Positions 35,295-45,514 of a DNA stretch of 64,000 nucleotides are shown piece by piece. The position numbers were made by a program, and so were the translations under genes. Positions within the stretch are counted from its first letter, which is position 1; each line of letters starts with the position of its first letter. The DNA comes from Bradyrhizobium prioriisuperbiae (GTDB lineage Bacteria > Pseudomonadota > Alphaproteobacteria > Rhizobiales > Xanthobacteraceae): assembly GCF_032397745.1 (NCBI RefSeq), contig NZ_CP135921.1:2542001-2606000 (forward strand), given 5' to 3'. Under the pieces are notes generated by a model, which was given only the letters and a program-made list of their open reading frames with translations, made no database searches and was not told the origin of the DNA.

Positions 35295-36899
35295 TTACAG
35301 CGGCGTATTCTTTTCCCGGTTGTTGACCGCGGCCTCTTCCAGGTCGAGGTCGCGCTCGATGCGCCGCCGCGTCTCGTCGGTGATCTTGCCCTCGCGCAGC
35401 AGCCCGTGCAGGAACTTGCGCTCCGCCGTGATCAGTTCACGGATGATCGGCGCGCCCATGGTGGAGGGCGTGCGGTGTCCCTGCTCGGGATGCGGATCCG
35501 GAATGGCGCGGGTGCGGGTCTCCTGCCGCGCTTCGAGGAATTTCACCAGGCTCTGCGACAGGTCGCGGCCGGTGGTGATTTCTTCCAGCGACTGTCGCGC
35601 CGACTGCAGGATTTCGCGCCGCGCTGCGATTTCCGCCTCGCGTTCGGACCGGGACTCGAGAATGCCGTGCTGAGCCAGCCCGAGCAGCTTCACCACCCAG
35701 GGCAGCGTGAGGCCGATCCCGACCAGCGTGACGAAGATCACGCCGAAACTCGCGAACAGCACCAGGTCGCGATGCGGGAAATCCTCGCCATTCGGCAGTG
35801 TCAGCGGCAGCGCCAGCGCCACCGCCAGCGACACCACGCCGCGAATGCCGGTGAAGCCGATCACGAAGATGTAGCGCCACGGCGGCGTCGGATCGCGGTC
35901 GCGGACCCGCTTGATCTGCCGCGGCAGATACGTGCCGACGAACACCCAGACGAAGCGGGCCAGGATGACGATCACTGAGGTCACCGCGATCGCGGTCACC
36001 ACCTCGTGCAGCGGCACCGCTTTCGCCTTCTCCATCAGCAGCCGCATCTGGAAGCCCATCAGCAGGAACAGCAGCCCCTCGATCAGCCAGATCACGAAGT
36101 CCCAGAAGAAGATGCCCTGCAGGCGTGTCGCCGCGGAGATGAGCAGCGGTCCGTTCCAGCTCACATAAAGCCCGGCCGCGACGGTGGCGATGACGCCGGA
36201 GCCGCCGAGGTGTTCCGGCACCCAGTAAGCGAGATAGGGCGTCAGCAGCGACAGTGTGATTTCCACCCGCTCGTCGCGCGCCCATTGCCGCAGCCGCAGG
36301 CTGAGCCAGCCCACCGCGATGCCGAAGAACACCTCGCAGGCCACGATGGCGGCGAAAGAGTAGGTGGCCTTGAGCAGCGAGAACATGCCGGTGCTGACCG
36401 CGAGCACGGCGAAACGATAGAGGATCAGTGCGGTGGCGTTGTTGGCGAGGCCCTCGCCTTCGAGAATCACCAGGATGCGATGCGGCAGATGCAGCCGTCG
36501 TGCAATCGCCAGCGGAGCCACCACGTCGGGCGGCGAGACGATGGCGCCGAGTACGAAGCCGATGCTCCAGGGCAGCCCCAGCACCCAGTGCGCGGCGGCG
36601 GCGACCGCGCAGGTGGTGAACACCACGCAGCCGATCGCCAATAGCGCAATCGGCCGCAAGTTGGATTTGAATTCGCGCCAGCTCATCGAGACGCCGGCGG
36701 AATAGATCAGCGGCGGCAGCACGATCAGCAGCACCACCTTCGGCTCGAGCTCGATCTTCGGCATGCCCGGGATGAAGGCGAGCGCAACGCCGATGGCCAG
36801 AAACGCCAGCGCCGGGGTCAGTTCATAGCGCCGCGCCACCGCAGCCGTCGCGGCCATGGCGGTGAGCAGCAGCAGAACGATCAGAAAGCTTTCGGTCAT
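35295..36899 (-). CDS. CPA1-family Na+/H+ antiporter (NhaP/YjcE type)
   Basis: 534 residues: about 12 membrane segments to residue 410, then a soluble tail of about 120 residues rich in Arg and Glu. Family landmarks are LPPLIYSAGVSMSWREFK, GAIVSPPDVVAPLAIARRL, ILEGEGLANNATALILYRF and FTGIRGVVSLAVALALP. The segment that normally reads ESLxND, with an Asp essential for ion binding in CPA1 proteins, reads EGLANNAT here: the Asp is replaced by Asn. This may change or abolish transport. The function is otherwise pH and sodium homeostasis. It is followed downstream by the convergent padR unit. Confidence 0.88.
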   Translation of the reverse strand: MTESFLIVLLLLTAMAATAAVARRYELTPALAFLAIGVALAFIPGMPKIELEPKVVLLIVLPPLIYSAGVSMSWREFKSNLRPIALLAIGCVVFTTCAVAAAAHWVLGLPWSIGFVLGAIVSPPDVVAPLAIARRLHLPHRILVILEGEGLANNATALILYRFAVLAVSTGMFSLLKATYSFAAIVACEVFFGIAVGWLSLRLRQWARDERVEITLSLLTPYLAYWVPEHLGGSGVIATVAAGLYVSWNGPLLISAATRLQGIFFWDFVIWLIEGLLFLLMGFQMRLLMEKAKAVPLHEVVTAIAVTSVIVILARFVWVFVGTYLPRQIKRVRDRDPTPPWRYIFVIGFTGIRGVVSLAVALALPLTLPNGEDFPHRDLVLFASFGVIFVTLVGIGLTLPWVVKLLGLAQHGILESRSEREAEIAARREILQSARQSLEEITTGRDLSQSLVKFLEARQETRTRAIPDPHPEQGHRTPSTMGAPIIRELITAERKFLHGLLREGKITDETRRRIERDLDLEEAAVNNREKNTPL

Positions 36900-36958
36900 G
36901 CGAAGAGGCCCCTGAATTTCACTTGGCCTCTGACCCTGCGCAGGTCAAGTCCAGTCCG

Positions 36959-37639
36959 TCAGATCGCGCTGGCCGCGATGTTGACCATCAGCGCCAGCAG
37001 CGCCGTGTTGAAAATGAAGGACGCCACGCCGTGGGCGGTGGCGGTGCGGCGGATGATCTTGTCGGTGATGCCGACATCGGAGACCTGGGCGGTCATGCCG
37101 ATCACGAACGAGAAATAGACGAAATCCCAGTAGTCCGGTTCCGCCTCGTCGCCGGGGAACGCGAGGCCGCCGGCCTTCTGGCCGCGATAATATTCATGCG
37201 CGTAATGCAGCGCGAAGGTGGTGTGGATGGCGGCCCATGACAGCACGATCGTGGTTGTTGCGAGCAGCAGCTCAAAAGATCCGCGATGATCGGGGCCGAG
37301 TTCGGCGACGATCGCGCCCAGGGTTGCGAAAGCGGCGACGGCGGTGAGGATCAAAATGACAAAACGCCCGTCGTCCTGCAGGGCGGCGCGGTGGCGCATT
37401 TTCGTGGTGCCTGTGGTCATCACCGTGGTGAACGCCAGCAGCAGATAAATCGCCATCGCGATGTCCCAGGCGATCAGCAGCCGCGTGGCCAGCCGCAGCG
37501 AAACCGGCATCACGGCGAGTGCGATCAGTCCGATAAGGATGGAGGCGAAAAATCGCGGCCGCGCCAAAACAACGCGCAGCGGCAACGGCCGGCTGCGGAA
37601 GCGCTGCAGATGGCCGTCGAAGTTGTCGTCTCCGGCCAT
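36959..37639 (-). CDS. DUF1345 family membrane protein
   Basis: 226 residues with about five membrane segments (FFASILIGLIALAVMP; LLIAWDIAMAIYLLLAFTTV; FVILILTAVAAFATLGAIVAEL; VLSWAAIHTTFALHYAHEYY; VASFIFNTALLALMVNIAASAI). It has the family signatures TTFALHYAHEYYRG and DYWDFVYFSFVIGMTAQVSDV. The DFxYFSFxIGMTxQVSD stretch looks like a two-helix ion-channel filter region, but no function is established. It stands between the antiporter gene and ispA on the same strand. Confidence 0.88.
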   Translation of the reverse strand: MAGDDNFDGHLQRFRSRPLPLRVVLARPRFFASILIGLIALAVMPVSLRLATRLLIAWDIAMAIYLLLAFTTVMTTGTTKMRHRAALQDDGRFVILILTAVAAFATLGAIVAELGPDHRGSFELLLATTTIVLSWAAIHTTFALHYAHEYYRGQKAGGLAFPGDEAEPDYWDFVYFSFVIGMTAQVSDVGITDKIIRRTATAHGVASFIFNTALLALMVNIAASAI

Positions 37640-37698
37640 ATGCGTGTCTCGCTTCCGCGGGGCGTTGGTCTCGATCTCAGGTCTTGCTCAGATCTCGC

Positions 37699-38625
37699 TC
37701 AGTTCTTGCGTTCGGCGACGAAGCGGGCGGCGGCGCGCAGCACGTCGGCCTTGGCGCCGAACGGGGCCAGCGCCTTGTCCGCGGTCGCGAGCAGGTCCTG
37801 CAGGCGCTGCTTCGCGCCGTCGAGGCCGAGTTGGGTGACGAAGGTCGCCTTGCCGAGTGCTGCGTCCTGGCCGGCCGGCTTGCCCAGCGCGGCGGCGTCA
37901 CCTTCGACATCGAGCAGGTCGTCGGCGATCTGGAAGGCTTCGCCGAAGGCGCGGCCGTAGTCGTCCAGCGCCTTGTAGTTGGCCTCCGACGCCTTGCCGA
38001 GGATCGCGCCGGCCTGACAGCCGAAGCGCAGCAGCGCACCGGTTTTCATCTGCTGCAGCCGCGCGACATCCGGCTGCGCCTTGTCGCCGAAACGACCTTC
38101 GCCGGCGAGGTCGAGGATCTGGCCGCCGGCCATGCCGCCGACACCGGAGGCACGGGCCAGCGCTCGCGTCAGCTTCAGGCGCACATCGGCTTCGGGATGA
38201 ATCTCGTCCCGGGTGGTGATGTCGAAGGCGATGGTCAGCAGTGCGTCACCGGCAAGGATCGCGGTGGCGTCGTCATAGACCTTGTGGGTGGTGGGACGGC
38301 CGCGGCGCAGGTCGCTGTTGTCCATCGCCGGCAGGTCGTCGTGGATCAGCGAGTAGCAGTGGATGCACTCCAGCGCCGCGCCGGCGAGCAGTGCACCGGC
38401 CGGCGGCACGTCGAACAGTGCCGCGCTCTCGACCACCAGGAACGGGCGCAGCCGCTTGCCGCCGTTGAGGCTGCCGTAACGCATGGACTCGATCAGCCGC
38501 TGCGGGCGGGCGATTTCATTCTCCAGCACCTCGTCTGAAAGCAGCTTGCCGAGCAGGGTTTCGATGTCGTCGGCGGTCTTGTCCAGGCGCTTGGCGAAGT
38601 CCTGCGGGCGGGGCGTCGATGTCAT
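37699..38625 (-). CDS. ispA: Polyprenyl diphosphate synthase, farnesyl/geranylgeranyl type
   Basis: Condenses isopentenyl diphosphate with allylic diphosphates. 308 residues with the first Asp-rich motif in LIHDDLPAMDNSDLRRGRPT, GGKRLRP for IPP binding, GQILDLAGE, and the second Asp-rich motif FQIADDLLDVEGD. The two residues inserted in the first motif (DDxxxxD) are typical of bacterial IspA-like farnesyl diphosphate synthases. Geranylgeranyl synthesis cannot be excluded. It supplies precursors for ubiquinone and undecaprenyl phosphate, using HMBPP made by IspG. It is divergent from mtgA. Confidence 0.93.
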   Translation of the reverse strand: MTSTPRPQDFAKRLDKTADDIETLLGKLLSDEVLENEIARPQRLIESMRYGSLNGGKRLRPFLVVESAALFDVPPAGALLAGAALECIHCYSLIHDDLPAMDNSDLRRGRPTTHKVYDDATAILAGDALLTIAFDITTRDEIHPEADVRLKLTRALARASGVGGMAGGQILDLAGEGRFGDKAQPDVARLQQMKTGALLRFGCQAGAILGKASEANYKALDDYGRAFGEAFQIADDLLDVEGDAAALGKPAGQDAALGKATFVTQLGLDGAKQRLQDLLATADKALAPFGAKADVLRAAARFVAERKN

Positions 38626-38746
38626 TCAAAAAAACTCCGGAAAAATATGCGCGACGATCGGTCATGGCGCCGGACCGTGATTCCCCCAACGACGGGGTCT
38701 GCCGCAACTGGAGCGCCGGATCGATCCGGGGTATCCATCAGCGGAA

Positions 38747-39508
38747 GTGTCGTCCGTCAGCGGGCTTAAGGAACCATCCAGTTTTGGAACCATTCCATAC
38801 CGTTATTTCGGTGAGCCGGTAGCACAGCCATTGCGCCTTGTCCGCAGACTTCTTCTGATTTTGGTTATTGTGCTGGCACTGCCCTATGGGCTGGTGCTGC
38901 TCTACGGAGCCGGCCATCCGGTGTCGACCCTGATGCTCTGGCGCTGGGCGACCGGAGCCCCCGTATCGCGCACCTGGGTGGATCTGGACACCATTTCGGG
39001 GGCCTTGCCGCGCACCGTGATCGCCTCGGAGGACGCCAAATTCTGTACCCATCGCGGGGTCGACTGGAATGCCCTGCAGGACGTGATCGAGGACGCCCAG
39101 GAGGGCGAGGCGACCCGGGGTGGCTCCACCATCACCCAGCAGGTGGTCAAGAACCTGTTCCTCTGGCCGGGCCGCAGCGTCATCCGCAAGGGGCTGGAAC
39201 TGCCGCTGGCGCTCTGGATCGAACTGGTGCTGCCCAAGCGCCGGATCCTTGAAATCTATCTCAATATCGCCGAATGGGGCCCCGCCGGCCAGTTTGGGGC
39301 TGAAGCGGGGGCAATTTACGCCTTCGGACGGTCGGCAGCGACGCTGTCGGCCCGGGAGGCGGCCCTGATGGCCGCGATTCTGCCCAATCCGGTGACCCGC
39401 AGCGCCCGCAATCCGGGGCCGGGGGTGCGCCGGCTGGCCGGCAAGTATGCCGCCAGGGCGCAGGCTTCTTGGGCGCAGCCCTGTTTGGGCCGGAACCGGG
39501 CCTCTTGA
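38747..39508 (+). CDS. mtgA: Monofunctional biosynthetic peptidoglycan transglycosylase
   Basis: GT51 enzyme that polymerises lipid II without a transpeptidase domain. One N-terminal membrane segment ([25 protein letters not shown]), then catalytic Glu in [37 protein letters not shown], and [24 protein letters not shown]. 253 residues from a GTG at 38747, slightly longer than E. coli MtgA at the N-terminus. All GT51 motifs are intact. It complements the class A PBP encoded at the left edge of the window. Confidence 0.95.
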   Translation: MSSVSGLKEPSSFGTIPYRYFGEPVAQPLRLVRRLLLILVIVLALPYGLVLLYGAGHPVSTLMLWRWATGAPVSRTWVDLDTISGALPRTVIASEDAKFCTHRGVDWNALQDVIEDAQEGEATRGGSTITQQVVKNLFLWPGRSVIRKGLELPLALWIELVLPKRRILEIYLNIAEWGPAGQFGAEAGAIYAFGRSAATLSAREAALMAAILPNPVTRSARNPGPGVRRLAGKYAARAQASWAQPCLGRNRAS

Positions 39509-39671
39509 AGCGGATTTTTTAAGGAAAATCGAGGGTCGCAACCCCTAGATTTGGCCGCCCCCATCCTCTATAAGCCCGGCCTTAATCCGAATTTCGAGCG
39601 CGCGCGGCGTGCCGGCCCGTCCAGACCGGACGCGCGACGCCGACGTGATGATCACCTGAAGGATAACCGAC

Positions 39672-39857
39672 ATGGCCGTTCCCCGCAGAAAAACATCGCC
39701 CTCGCGGCGTGGCATGCGTCGCTCCGCCGACGCGCTGAAGACGCCGACCTATGCCGAGGACAAGGATTCCGGCGAACTGCGCCGTCCGCACCATCTCGAC
39801 CTGAAGACCGGCATGTACAAGGGCCGCCAGGTCCTGAAGCCGAAGAAGGACGCCTGA
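39672..39857 (+). CDS. rpmF: 50S ribosomal protein L32
   Basis: 61-residue basic protein [20 protein letters not shown]..., the zinc-free L32 form of alphaproteobacteria ([19 protein letters not shown]). The typical alphaproteobacterial start and tail are complete. It stands alone with 163 bases upstream. The usual plsX/fabH neighbours are absent, which is normal in this order. Confidence 0.97.
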   Translation: MAVPRRKTSPSRRGMRRSADALKTPTYAEDKDSGELRRPHHLDLKTGMYKGRQVLKPKKDA

Positions 39858-40001
39858 TCGGCGTTCCCTGCGCCGCGTTCGCGCGGCGCAAGGTCCAACG
39901 GCGTGGGGCACGGCGCAAGCCGAGGTGAGCGGGACACGCCGGACGAGTTTGCGTCCAAGCGCAAGACCAGACCCAAAACCAAGCCTTAGAAAGCCTCGCC
40001 G

Positions 40002-40589
40002 ATGATGGTCGGTTTCCCGCTGCTGCTGATCCCGCTCGCGATCATCAACATCCTCGTCTTCCTGATGCCGGGGGTGTCGTTCACCGACGCCATCGTTAGC
40101 GTGCCGCTGCCTTCGCAGGCGGTGTGGAAGGTCACGTTCGGCGATGCGCTGATTGCGTTCAGCATGCTGCTGCTGCTGTTCGAGGTCATCAAGGCGGCGC
40201 GCCCGGGCGGCAAATACTTCACCGATCAGTTTCTGGCGCTGCTGATTTTCGCAGGCGCGGTGGCCGAGTTCGTGCTGCTGCCGCAGTTCGCGACCTCGGT
40301 GTTCTTCTTGCTCACGGTGCTGATGCTGGTGGATTTCCTCGCCGGCCTCTCGCTGCGCCTGCGCAGCGAAACCCGCCGTGCGGCCGCCGCCGCAAAGGCG
40401 GCCCGCAAGGCGCCGCCTCCAGCCGCAGCCGCGCCGCAAGAGCATGTCGAACCTGTAGTGCCGTCCGCCGTGCCGCCGATGGCCACCATCGAGCCGGCTC
40501 GTCCTGCACCCGCGCCCGCGGTGACCCCGTCGCCCCAGTTGCAGCCGGGCGCACCAACGATTCCGCCGCAGGATCTTCCGTCGCGCTGA
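40002..40589 (+). CDS. Small membrane protein of unknown function with Ala/Pro-rich tail
   Basis: 195 residues. About three or four membrane segments in the first 120 residues (FPLLLIPLAIINILVFLMPG; FGDALIAFSMLLLLFEVIKAA; FLALLIFAGAVAEFVLLPQ; FFLLTVLMLVDFLAGLSLRL). These are followed by a charged patch and a disordered Ala/Pro-rich cytoplasmic tail. No catalytic motif is visible. Codon use and a GC-rich third position look like its neighbours, so it is probably a real gene. It lies 144 bases after rpmF. Confidence 0.7.
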   Translation: MMVGFPLLLIPLAIINILVFLMPGVSFTDAIVSVPLPSQAVWKVTFGDALIAFSMLLLLFEVIKAARPGGKYFTDQFLALLIFAGAVAEFVLLPQFATSVFFLLTVLMLVDFLAGLSLRLRSETRRAAAAAKAARKAPPPAAAAPQEHVEPVVPSAVPPMATIEPARPAPAPAVTPSPQLQPGAPTIPPQDLPSR

Positions 40590-40611
40590 TGCGACGGCGC
40601 TGACCGCGGGC

Positions 40612-40923
40612 TCAGGCCACGCGCGCCTTGCCCACCGGGCGTGCCGGCTGCTTATTCTGATGCACCACCGACCGATAACTCATCTGTGCGTCCATCGAGC
40701 TCGCCCGGCACAGGGTGCGGGTCTGCGGCGCGTGGGTGGCGGTCGCGATCAGGTGGGCGACGAACGACAGGTCGGGGTGGGTTATCGCGAAGCCGGTCAC
40801 GCGTGAACTGTCTCCGCCGGCAAGCGGCACCAGGGCACGGCTTGGCCGCGATTCGCCGATCTGGCTGTCGCTTTCGGCGTCATCCAGGATGATGTCTCGT
40901 TTTGGGACAGGGCTGTGCTCCAT
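40612..40923 (-). CDS. Small hypothetical protein
   Basis: 103 residues from the ATG at 40923 (MEHSPVPKRDIILDDAE), soluble. A central segment SFVAHLIATATHAPQTRTLCRAS resembles small proteins seen repeatedly in Bradyrhizobium relatives that carry SFVAHLIATAxxxPQTR. No known domain or function. It is convergent with the membrane protein gene and divergent from the GGDEF-EAL gene. Confidence 0.6.
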   Translation of the reverse strand: MEHSPVPKRDIILDDAESDSQIGESRPSRALVPLAGGDSSRVTGFAITHPDLSFVAHLIATATHAPQTRTLCRASSMDAQMSYRSVVHQNKQPARPVGKARVA

Positions 40924-41072
40924 GGACCTGCCCTCGCAAGCCCCGTGCCGCCGTCCCGGCAACTCCCTACCTCCCGCACAGTTGTCGCGATTTTTAAGTT
41001 TTTTAGGAACTTGGCGTAGTCTCTGTATCGCCAGGAATGCGCGCCACGCTGCGAATCACCGCTCCGGAGTAA

Positions 41073-42887
41073 TTGGGCAGCGGGAATACTTGGGCAGCGT
41101 CCCGAAATGAGGCGACTTTGAAACCAGCTGTTTCCCTGACCGCACGGTCTGTAACGCAGAGGACGGATGCCACCCCCGAGCCCGGTGCGGTGCTGCCAAC
41201 CGCGGCGCCGGAGCCATCGGCCATTCTGGCGTCGCTTGGACAGGCGACCTTTACCTGGGACATCGCCAGCGATGTGATGGCCTGGAGCGGCAATGTCGCC
41301 GTCGTGTTCGAGGATCTGCCGCACGCGGCGCTCGCCAGCGGCAACGCGTTTGCAACATGCATCGAGCCGCTGCAGGATGTGCGCGCCCAAGCGGTCTTGA
41401 ATTCCGGCAAGCTCGATCGTGGCGCCGGCGTGCAGTACCAGATCGAATACGGCGTGCGCGCCAAGGCGTCGGCCGAGGTGATCTGGATCGAGGAGACCGG
41501 CTGCTGGTTCGCCGGCCCCGACGGCAAGCCCGCGCGGGCACAGGGGCTGGTCCGCATCAACAACGAACGTCATGCCCGCGACCAGCAACTGCTTAGCCTG
41601 TCGCGGCACGATCCGCTGACCGGCGAGCTCAATCGCACCCAGCTGGTGGCGTCGCTGGCGGAGGCCGTCGAGGAGGCCGCGCGGTTTCGCGCGTCATTCG
41701 CCTTCCTGCTGCTCGGCATCGATCATCTCGCCCATATCAATGACGCCTTCGGCTTCGACGTCGCCGACCAGGTGATCGTGGAAATCGCCCAGCGGATTCG
41801 CGCACGGCTGCGCGGCGGCGACGTTCTGGCGCGGTTCTCCGGCAACAAGTTCGGCGTGATCCTGAAGAACTGCAGCAGCGACGAGATGGCGGTCGCATCC
41901 GAGCGCTTCCTCGCCGCGATCCGCAACGAGGTGGTGCCGACCCAGCCGGGGCCGGTGTCGCTGACAGCCTCGATCGGCGCGGTCAGTGTGCCGCGCCATG
42001 CCCGCTCCGCCGACGAGGCCATGGTGCGTGCCCAGGAAGCCCTCGACCGGGCCAAGGCGCGCCGGTCCGGCTCGTACCTCGCGTGGCGGCCCAATGTGGA
42101 GCGCGACGCGCAGCGCCGCGTCAACATCCGCGTCACCGACGAGATTGTCAGCGCGCTCAATGAGCGGCGGCTGGTGATGGCTTACGAGCCGGTGGTCGAC
42201 GTGCGTTCGCGCGTCCCGGCGTTTCACGAATGCCTGGTTCGCATGAGGCAGGACGACGGTGAGCTGCTGCTCGCGCCGGATATCGTGCCGGTTGCCGAGA
42301 AGCTCGGCCTGATCCACCTGGTCGATCAGCGCGTGCTCGAGCTCGTGGTGGCGGAGCTCGCCGCCGCCCCGCAGATTCAGCTCAGCCTCAACATCTCCCC
42401 CGACACCACGATGGATCCGGACTGGTGGCTGCGGATCGAAATGCTGATGCGCGCCCATCCCGGCGTCGCCCAGCGACTGATCGTCGAGATCACCGAGACG
42501 GTGGCGATCCAGGACATCGACGACGTGCGTGGTTTCGTGACCCGGCTGAAGAACTTCGGCAGCCGGATCGCGATCGACGATTTCGGCGCCGGCAACACCT
42601 CGTTCCGCAACCTGCGCAAACTGGGTGTCGACCTGGTGAAGATCGACGGCGCCTTTGTGCAGAACATTGCGCGCTCCGCGGACGACCGGGCTTTCGTGCA
42701 GACATTGATCGACCTGGCGCGGCGGCTGGATATCAAGACCGTCGCCGAATGGGTGCAGGACGAAGAGTCCGCCACATTGCTGCGCGACTGGGGCTGCGAT
42801 TACATCCAGGGCCGTCTGACCGGTCTTGCCTCGTCGGAGCGGCCCTGGGCCGTCGAGCCCCGCGCCGGGCTGCCGGCGGCGGGCTGA
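41073..42887 (+). CDS. Degenerate GGDEF plus intact EAL protein (probable c-di-GMP phosphodiesterase)
   Basis: 604 residues. Order: PAS-like N-terminal region at about 45-160; GGDEF-like domain at about 175-330 where the signature reads FSGNKFGV, so cyclase activity is unlikely; EAL domain at about 350-595. The EAL motif is a variant (FHECLVRM), but the other catalytic residues are present: Asn in LSLNIS, Glu in VEITETV, Asp-Asp in IAIDDFGAG, Lys in VDLVKIDG, Glu in VAEWVQ and Gln in DYIQGRL. No membrane segment. TTG start at 41073 with GGAG close by; a TTG at 41118 is an alternative. It probably degrades c-di-GMP, with the GGDEF part possibly binding GTP. Confidence 0.88.
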   Translation: MGSGNTWAASRNEATLKPAVSLTARSVTQRTDATPEPGAVLPTAAPEPSAILASLGQATFTWDIASDVMAWSGNVAVVFEDLPHAALASGNAFATCIEPLQDVRAQAVLNSGKLDRGAGVQYQIEYGVRAKASAEVIWIEETGCWFAGPDGKPARAQGLVRINNERHARDQQLLSLSRHDPLTGELNRTQLVASLAEAVEEAARFRASFAFLLLGIDHLAHINDAFGFDVADQVIVEIAQRIRARLRGGDVLARFSGNKFGVILKNCSSDEMAVASERFLAAIRNEVVPTQPGPVSLTASIGAVSVPRHARSADEAMVRAQEALDRAKARRSGSYLAWRPNVERDAQRRVNIRVTDEIVSALNERRLVMAYEPVVDVRSRVPAFHECLVRMRQDDGELLLAPDIVPVAEKLGLIHLVDQRVLELVVAELAAAPQIQLSLNISPDTTMDPDWWLRIEMLMRAHPGVAQRLIVEITETVAIQDIDDVRGFVTRLKNFGSRIAIDDFGAGNTSFRNLRKLGVDLVKIDGAFVQNIARSADDRAFVQTLIDLARRLDIKTVAEWVQDEESATLLRDWGCDYIQGRLTGLASSERPWAVEPRAGLPAAG

Positions 42888-42911
42888 CAAGCGCGGGGCC
42901 GGGCCACGCAC

Positions 42912-42945
42912 AAAAAAATGCGCTCCCGTTTTCACAGGAGCGCAT
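42912..42945 (-). terminator. Rho-independent terminator of phaR
   Basis: ATGCGCTCC / GGAGCGCAT stem around a ten-base loop, followed on the - strand by seven T. It lies between the convergent GGDEF-EAL and phaR genes. Confidence 0.88.
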
Positions 42946-42973
42946 GACGGCGAAATCAGTCGTCAGCTGAAAT

Positions 42974-43573
42974 CTATTCCTTGGTCGGCTCTTTCGACAT
43001 GCGCTCGAGCCGGTCCTGCATATCCTTCATCTGCCGCTTCAAGTCGTCGATATCGTCGGCCTCGACCGGCGTCTCGGACGGCTCGGGCTCGGCCGTCGGC
43101 GGATCCTTGCGCAGCGATCCGATGCCGAACGGCTTGAACATCGCGAAGGTCCGCTCGAACAGCTCCATGTTGCGGCGGACCTGTTCTTCGAGCGGCGCGA
43201 ACGGGCCGCTGCCGAAGGCGCTGGTCATCTGCTTGCGGAATTTTTCCTGCTCGCGGGTCAGCGAATCGATCGAGGCCTCGAGATATTTCGGCACCACCAT
43301 CTGCATGCTGTCGCCATAAAAGCGAATCAGCTGCCTGAGGAAGGTGGTGGGCAACAGGTTCTGGCCCGCCTTGTTTTCCTGCTCAAAAATGATCTGGGCA
43401 AGTACGGACCGTGTGATGTCGTCGCCGGTCTTGGCGTCGTAGACAAGAAAATCTTCGCCTTCCTTCACCATGGCCGCGAGGTCTTCGAGCGTGACGTAAG
43501 TGCTGGTGCCGGTGTTATAGAGCCGTCGGTTGGCGTATTTCTTGATCGTGATGGGTGTTTCTGATTTCGCCAT
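42974..43573 (-). CDS. phaR: Polyhydroxyalkanoate synthesis repressor PhaR
   Basis: DNA- and PHB-binding regulator that represses phasin and PHB genes until granules form. It has the PhaR N-terminal domain ITIKKYANRRLYNTGTSTYVTLEDLA (PF07879) and the PHB-accumulation regulatory domain (LLPTTFLRQLIRFYGDSMQ). The Glu/Pro-rich C-terminus ends in a coiled coil LKRQMKDMQDRLERMS. The ATG at 43573 (MAKSETPITI) gives 199 residues; an upstream start at 43654 is unlikely. It is divergent from phaA across about 290 bases, the standard arrangement in Bradyrhizobium relatives. Confidence 0.94.
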   Translation of the reverse strand: MAKSETPITIKKYANRRLYNTGTSTYVTLEDLAAMVKEGEDFLVYDAKTGDDITRSVLAQIIFEQENKAGQNLLPTTFLRQLIRFYGDSMQMVVPKYLEASIDSLTREQEKFRKQMTSAFGSGPFAPLEEQVRRNMELFERTFAMFKPFGIGSLRKDPPTAEPEPSETPVEADDIDDLKRQMKDMQDRLERMSKEPTKE

Positions 43574-43740
43574 GGGTCTCCCGATCTGAGAGTAAGGGAA
43601 CTCACCGGACCTTCCCCCGGAGGATGAGGTCATGCATCGCAACAAAGTAAGCATGTCCAGCAGCGCTCGGCTACCGTTTTGTGCAGCACAGTTAAGACTC
43701 TAGCACCCCTCGGGCGGCTTGGCGCGGCTGCGAAATCGGC

Positions 43741-45036
<1,296 letters not shown>

Positions 45037-45074
45037 TCTCTGACCACAGCGCACTGCAGCATTTTACAAACGAG

Positions 45075-45100
45075 TGCCCGGCCTTGTGCCGGGCATTTTC
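45075..45100 (+). terminator. Rho-independent terminator after phaA
   Basis: TGCCCGGC / GCCGGGCA stem with a CTTGT loop, followed by TTTTCATTT. Confidence 0.85.
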
Positions 45101-45127
45101 ATTTCATGGTCAGGCGCGCGGCCCGAA

Positions 45128-45331
45128 CTATGCCGACGGAGCGCTGGCGCGAAGCTCCAATTGATCGCCATTGAAAATGTGCAGCATTCCCGTGAATGCG
45201 GGATGGTCCGCCTCGACGACATAACGCACCGCACCTGCGCGGGTGGTGAACACCGCAACAATAAAGCCGGGATACTCATAGCCGGCGTGCTTCCGAACGG
45301 CGTCGCCAACGTTGAAAGCTTGTGTCGTCAT
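45128..45331 (-). CDS. Small conserved protein antisense between phaA and phaB
   Basis: 67 residues, MTTQAFNVGDAVRKHAGYEYPGF..., with a small beta-barrel look: FNVGDAVRKHAGY, FIVAVFTTRAGAVRYVVEAD, GMLHIFNGDQLE. Short proteins with the pattern VGDxVRKxxGYxFPG...RYVVE...LHIF occur in rhizobia; the function is unknown. The SD GGGAG lies about eight bases before the ATG. The frame runs on upstream to 45409, but that part looks unrelated. It is oriented against the pha genes and splits the phaA-phaB unit. Confidence 0.7.
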   Translation of the reverse strand: MTTQAFNVGDAVRKHAGYEYPGFIVAVFTTRAGAVRYVVEADHPAFTGMLHIFNGDQLELRASAPSA

Positions 45332-45514
45332 ATGTCTTGCTCCCTGCTGCGCTCGAATGATTTGCCCAAGGTGAGAGGGGTGAGCAGTCGGCGTCAAGGA
45401 CTGCTTCATTTAAACTCGGACACGATCCAGGTTTGGTCTTGCAGTTCTCACAATTGGCTTGAATACTTCATCGACTTAAAAAATATCGCGAAGTCATTGA
45501 AGGAGGACCTGAGC

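Noticed and set aside
45074..45514. Upstream extension of phaB
   Set aside because: The frame is open but lacks coding character, passes through the phaA terminator region, and a strong SD lies directly before the ATG at 45515.
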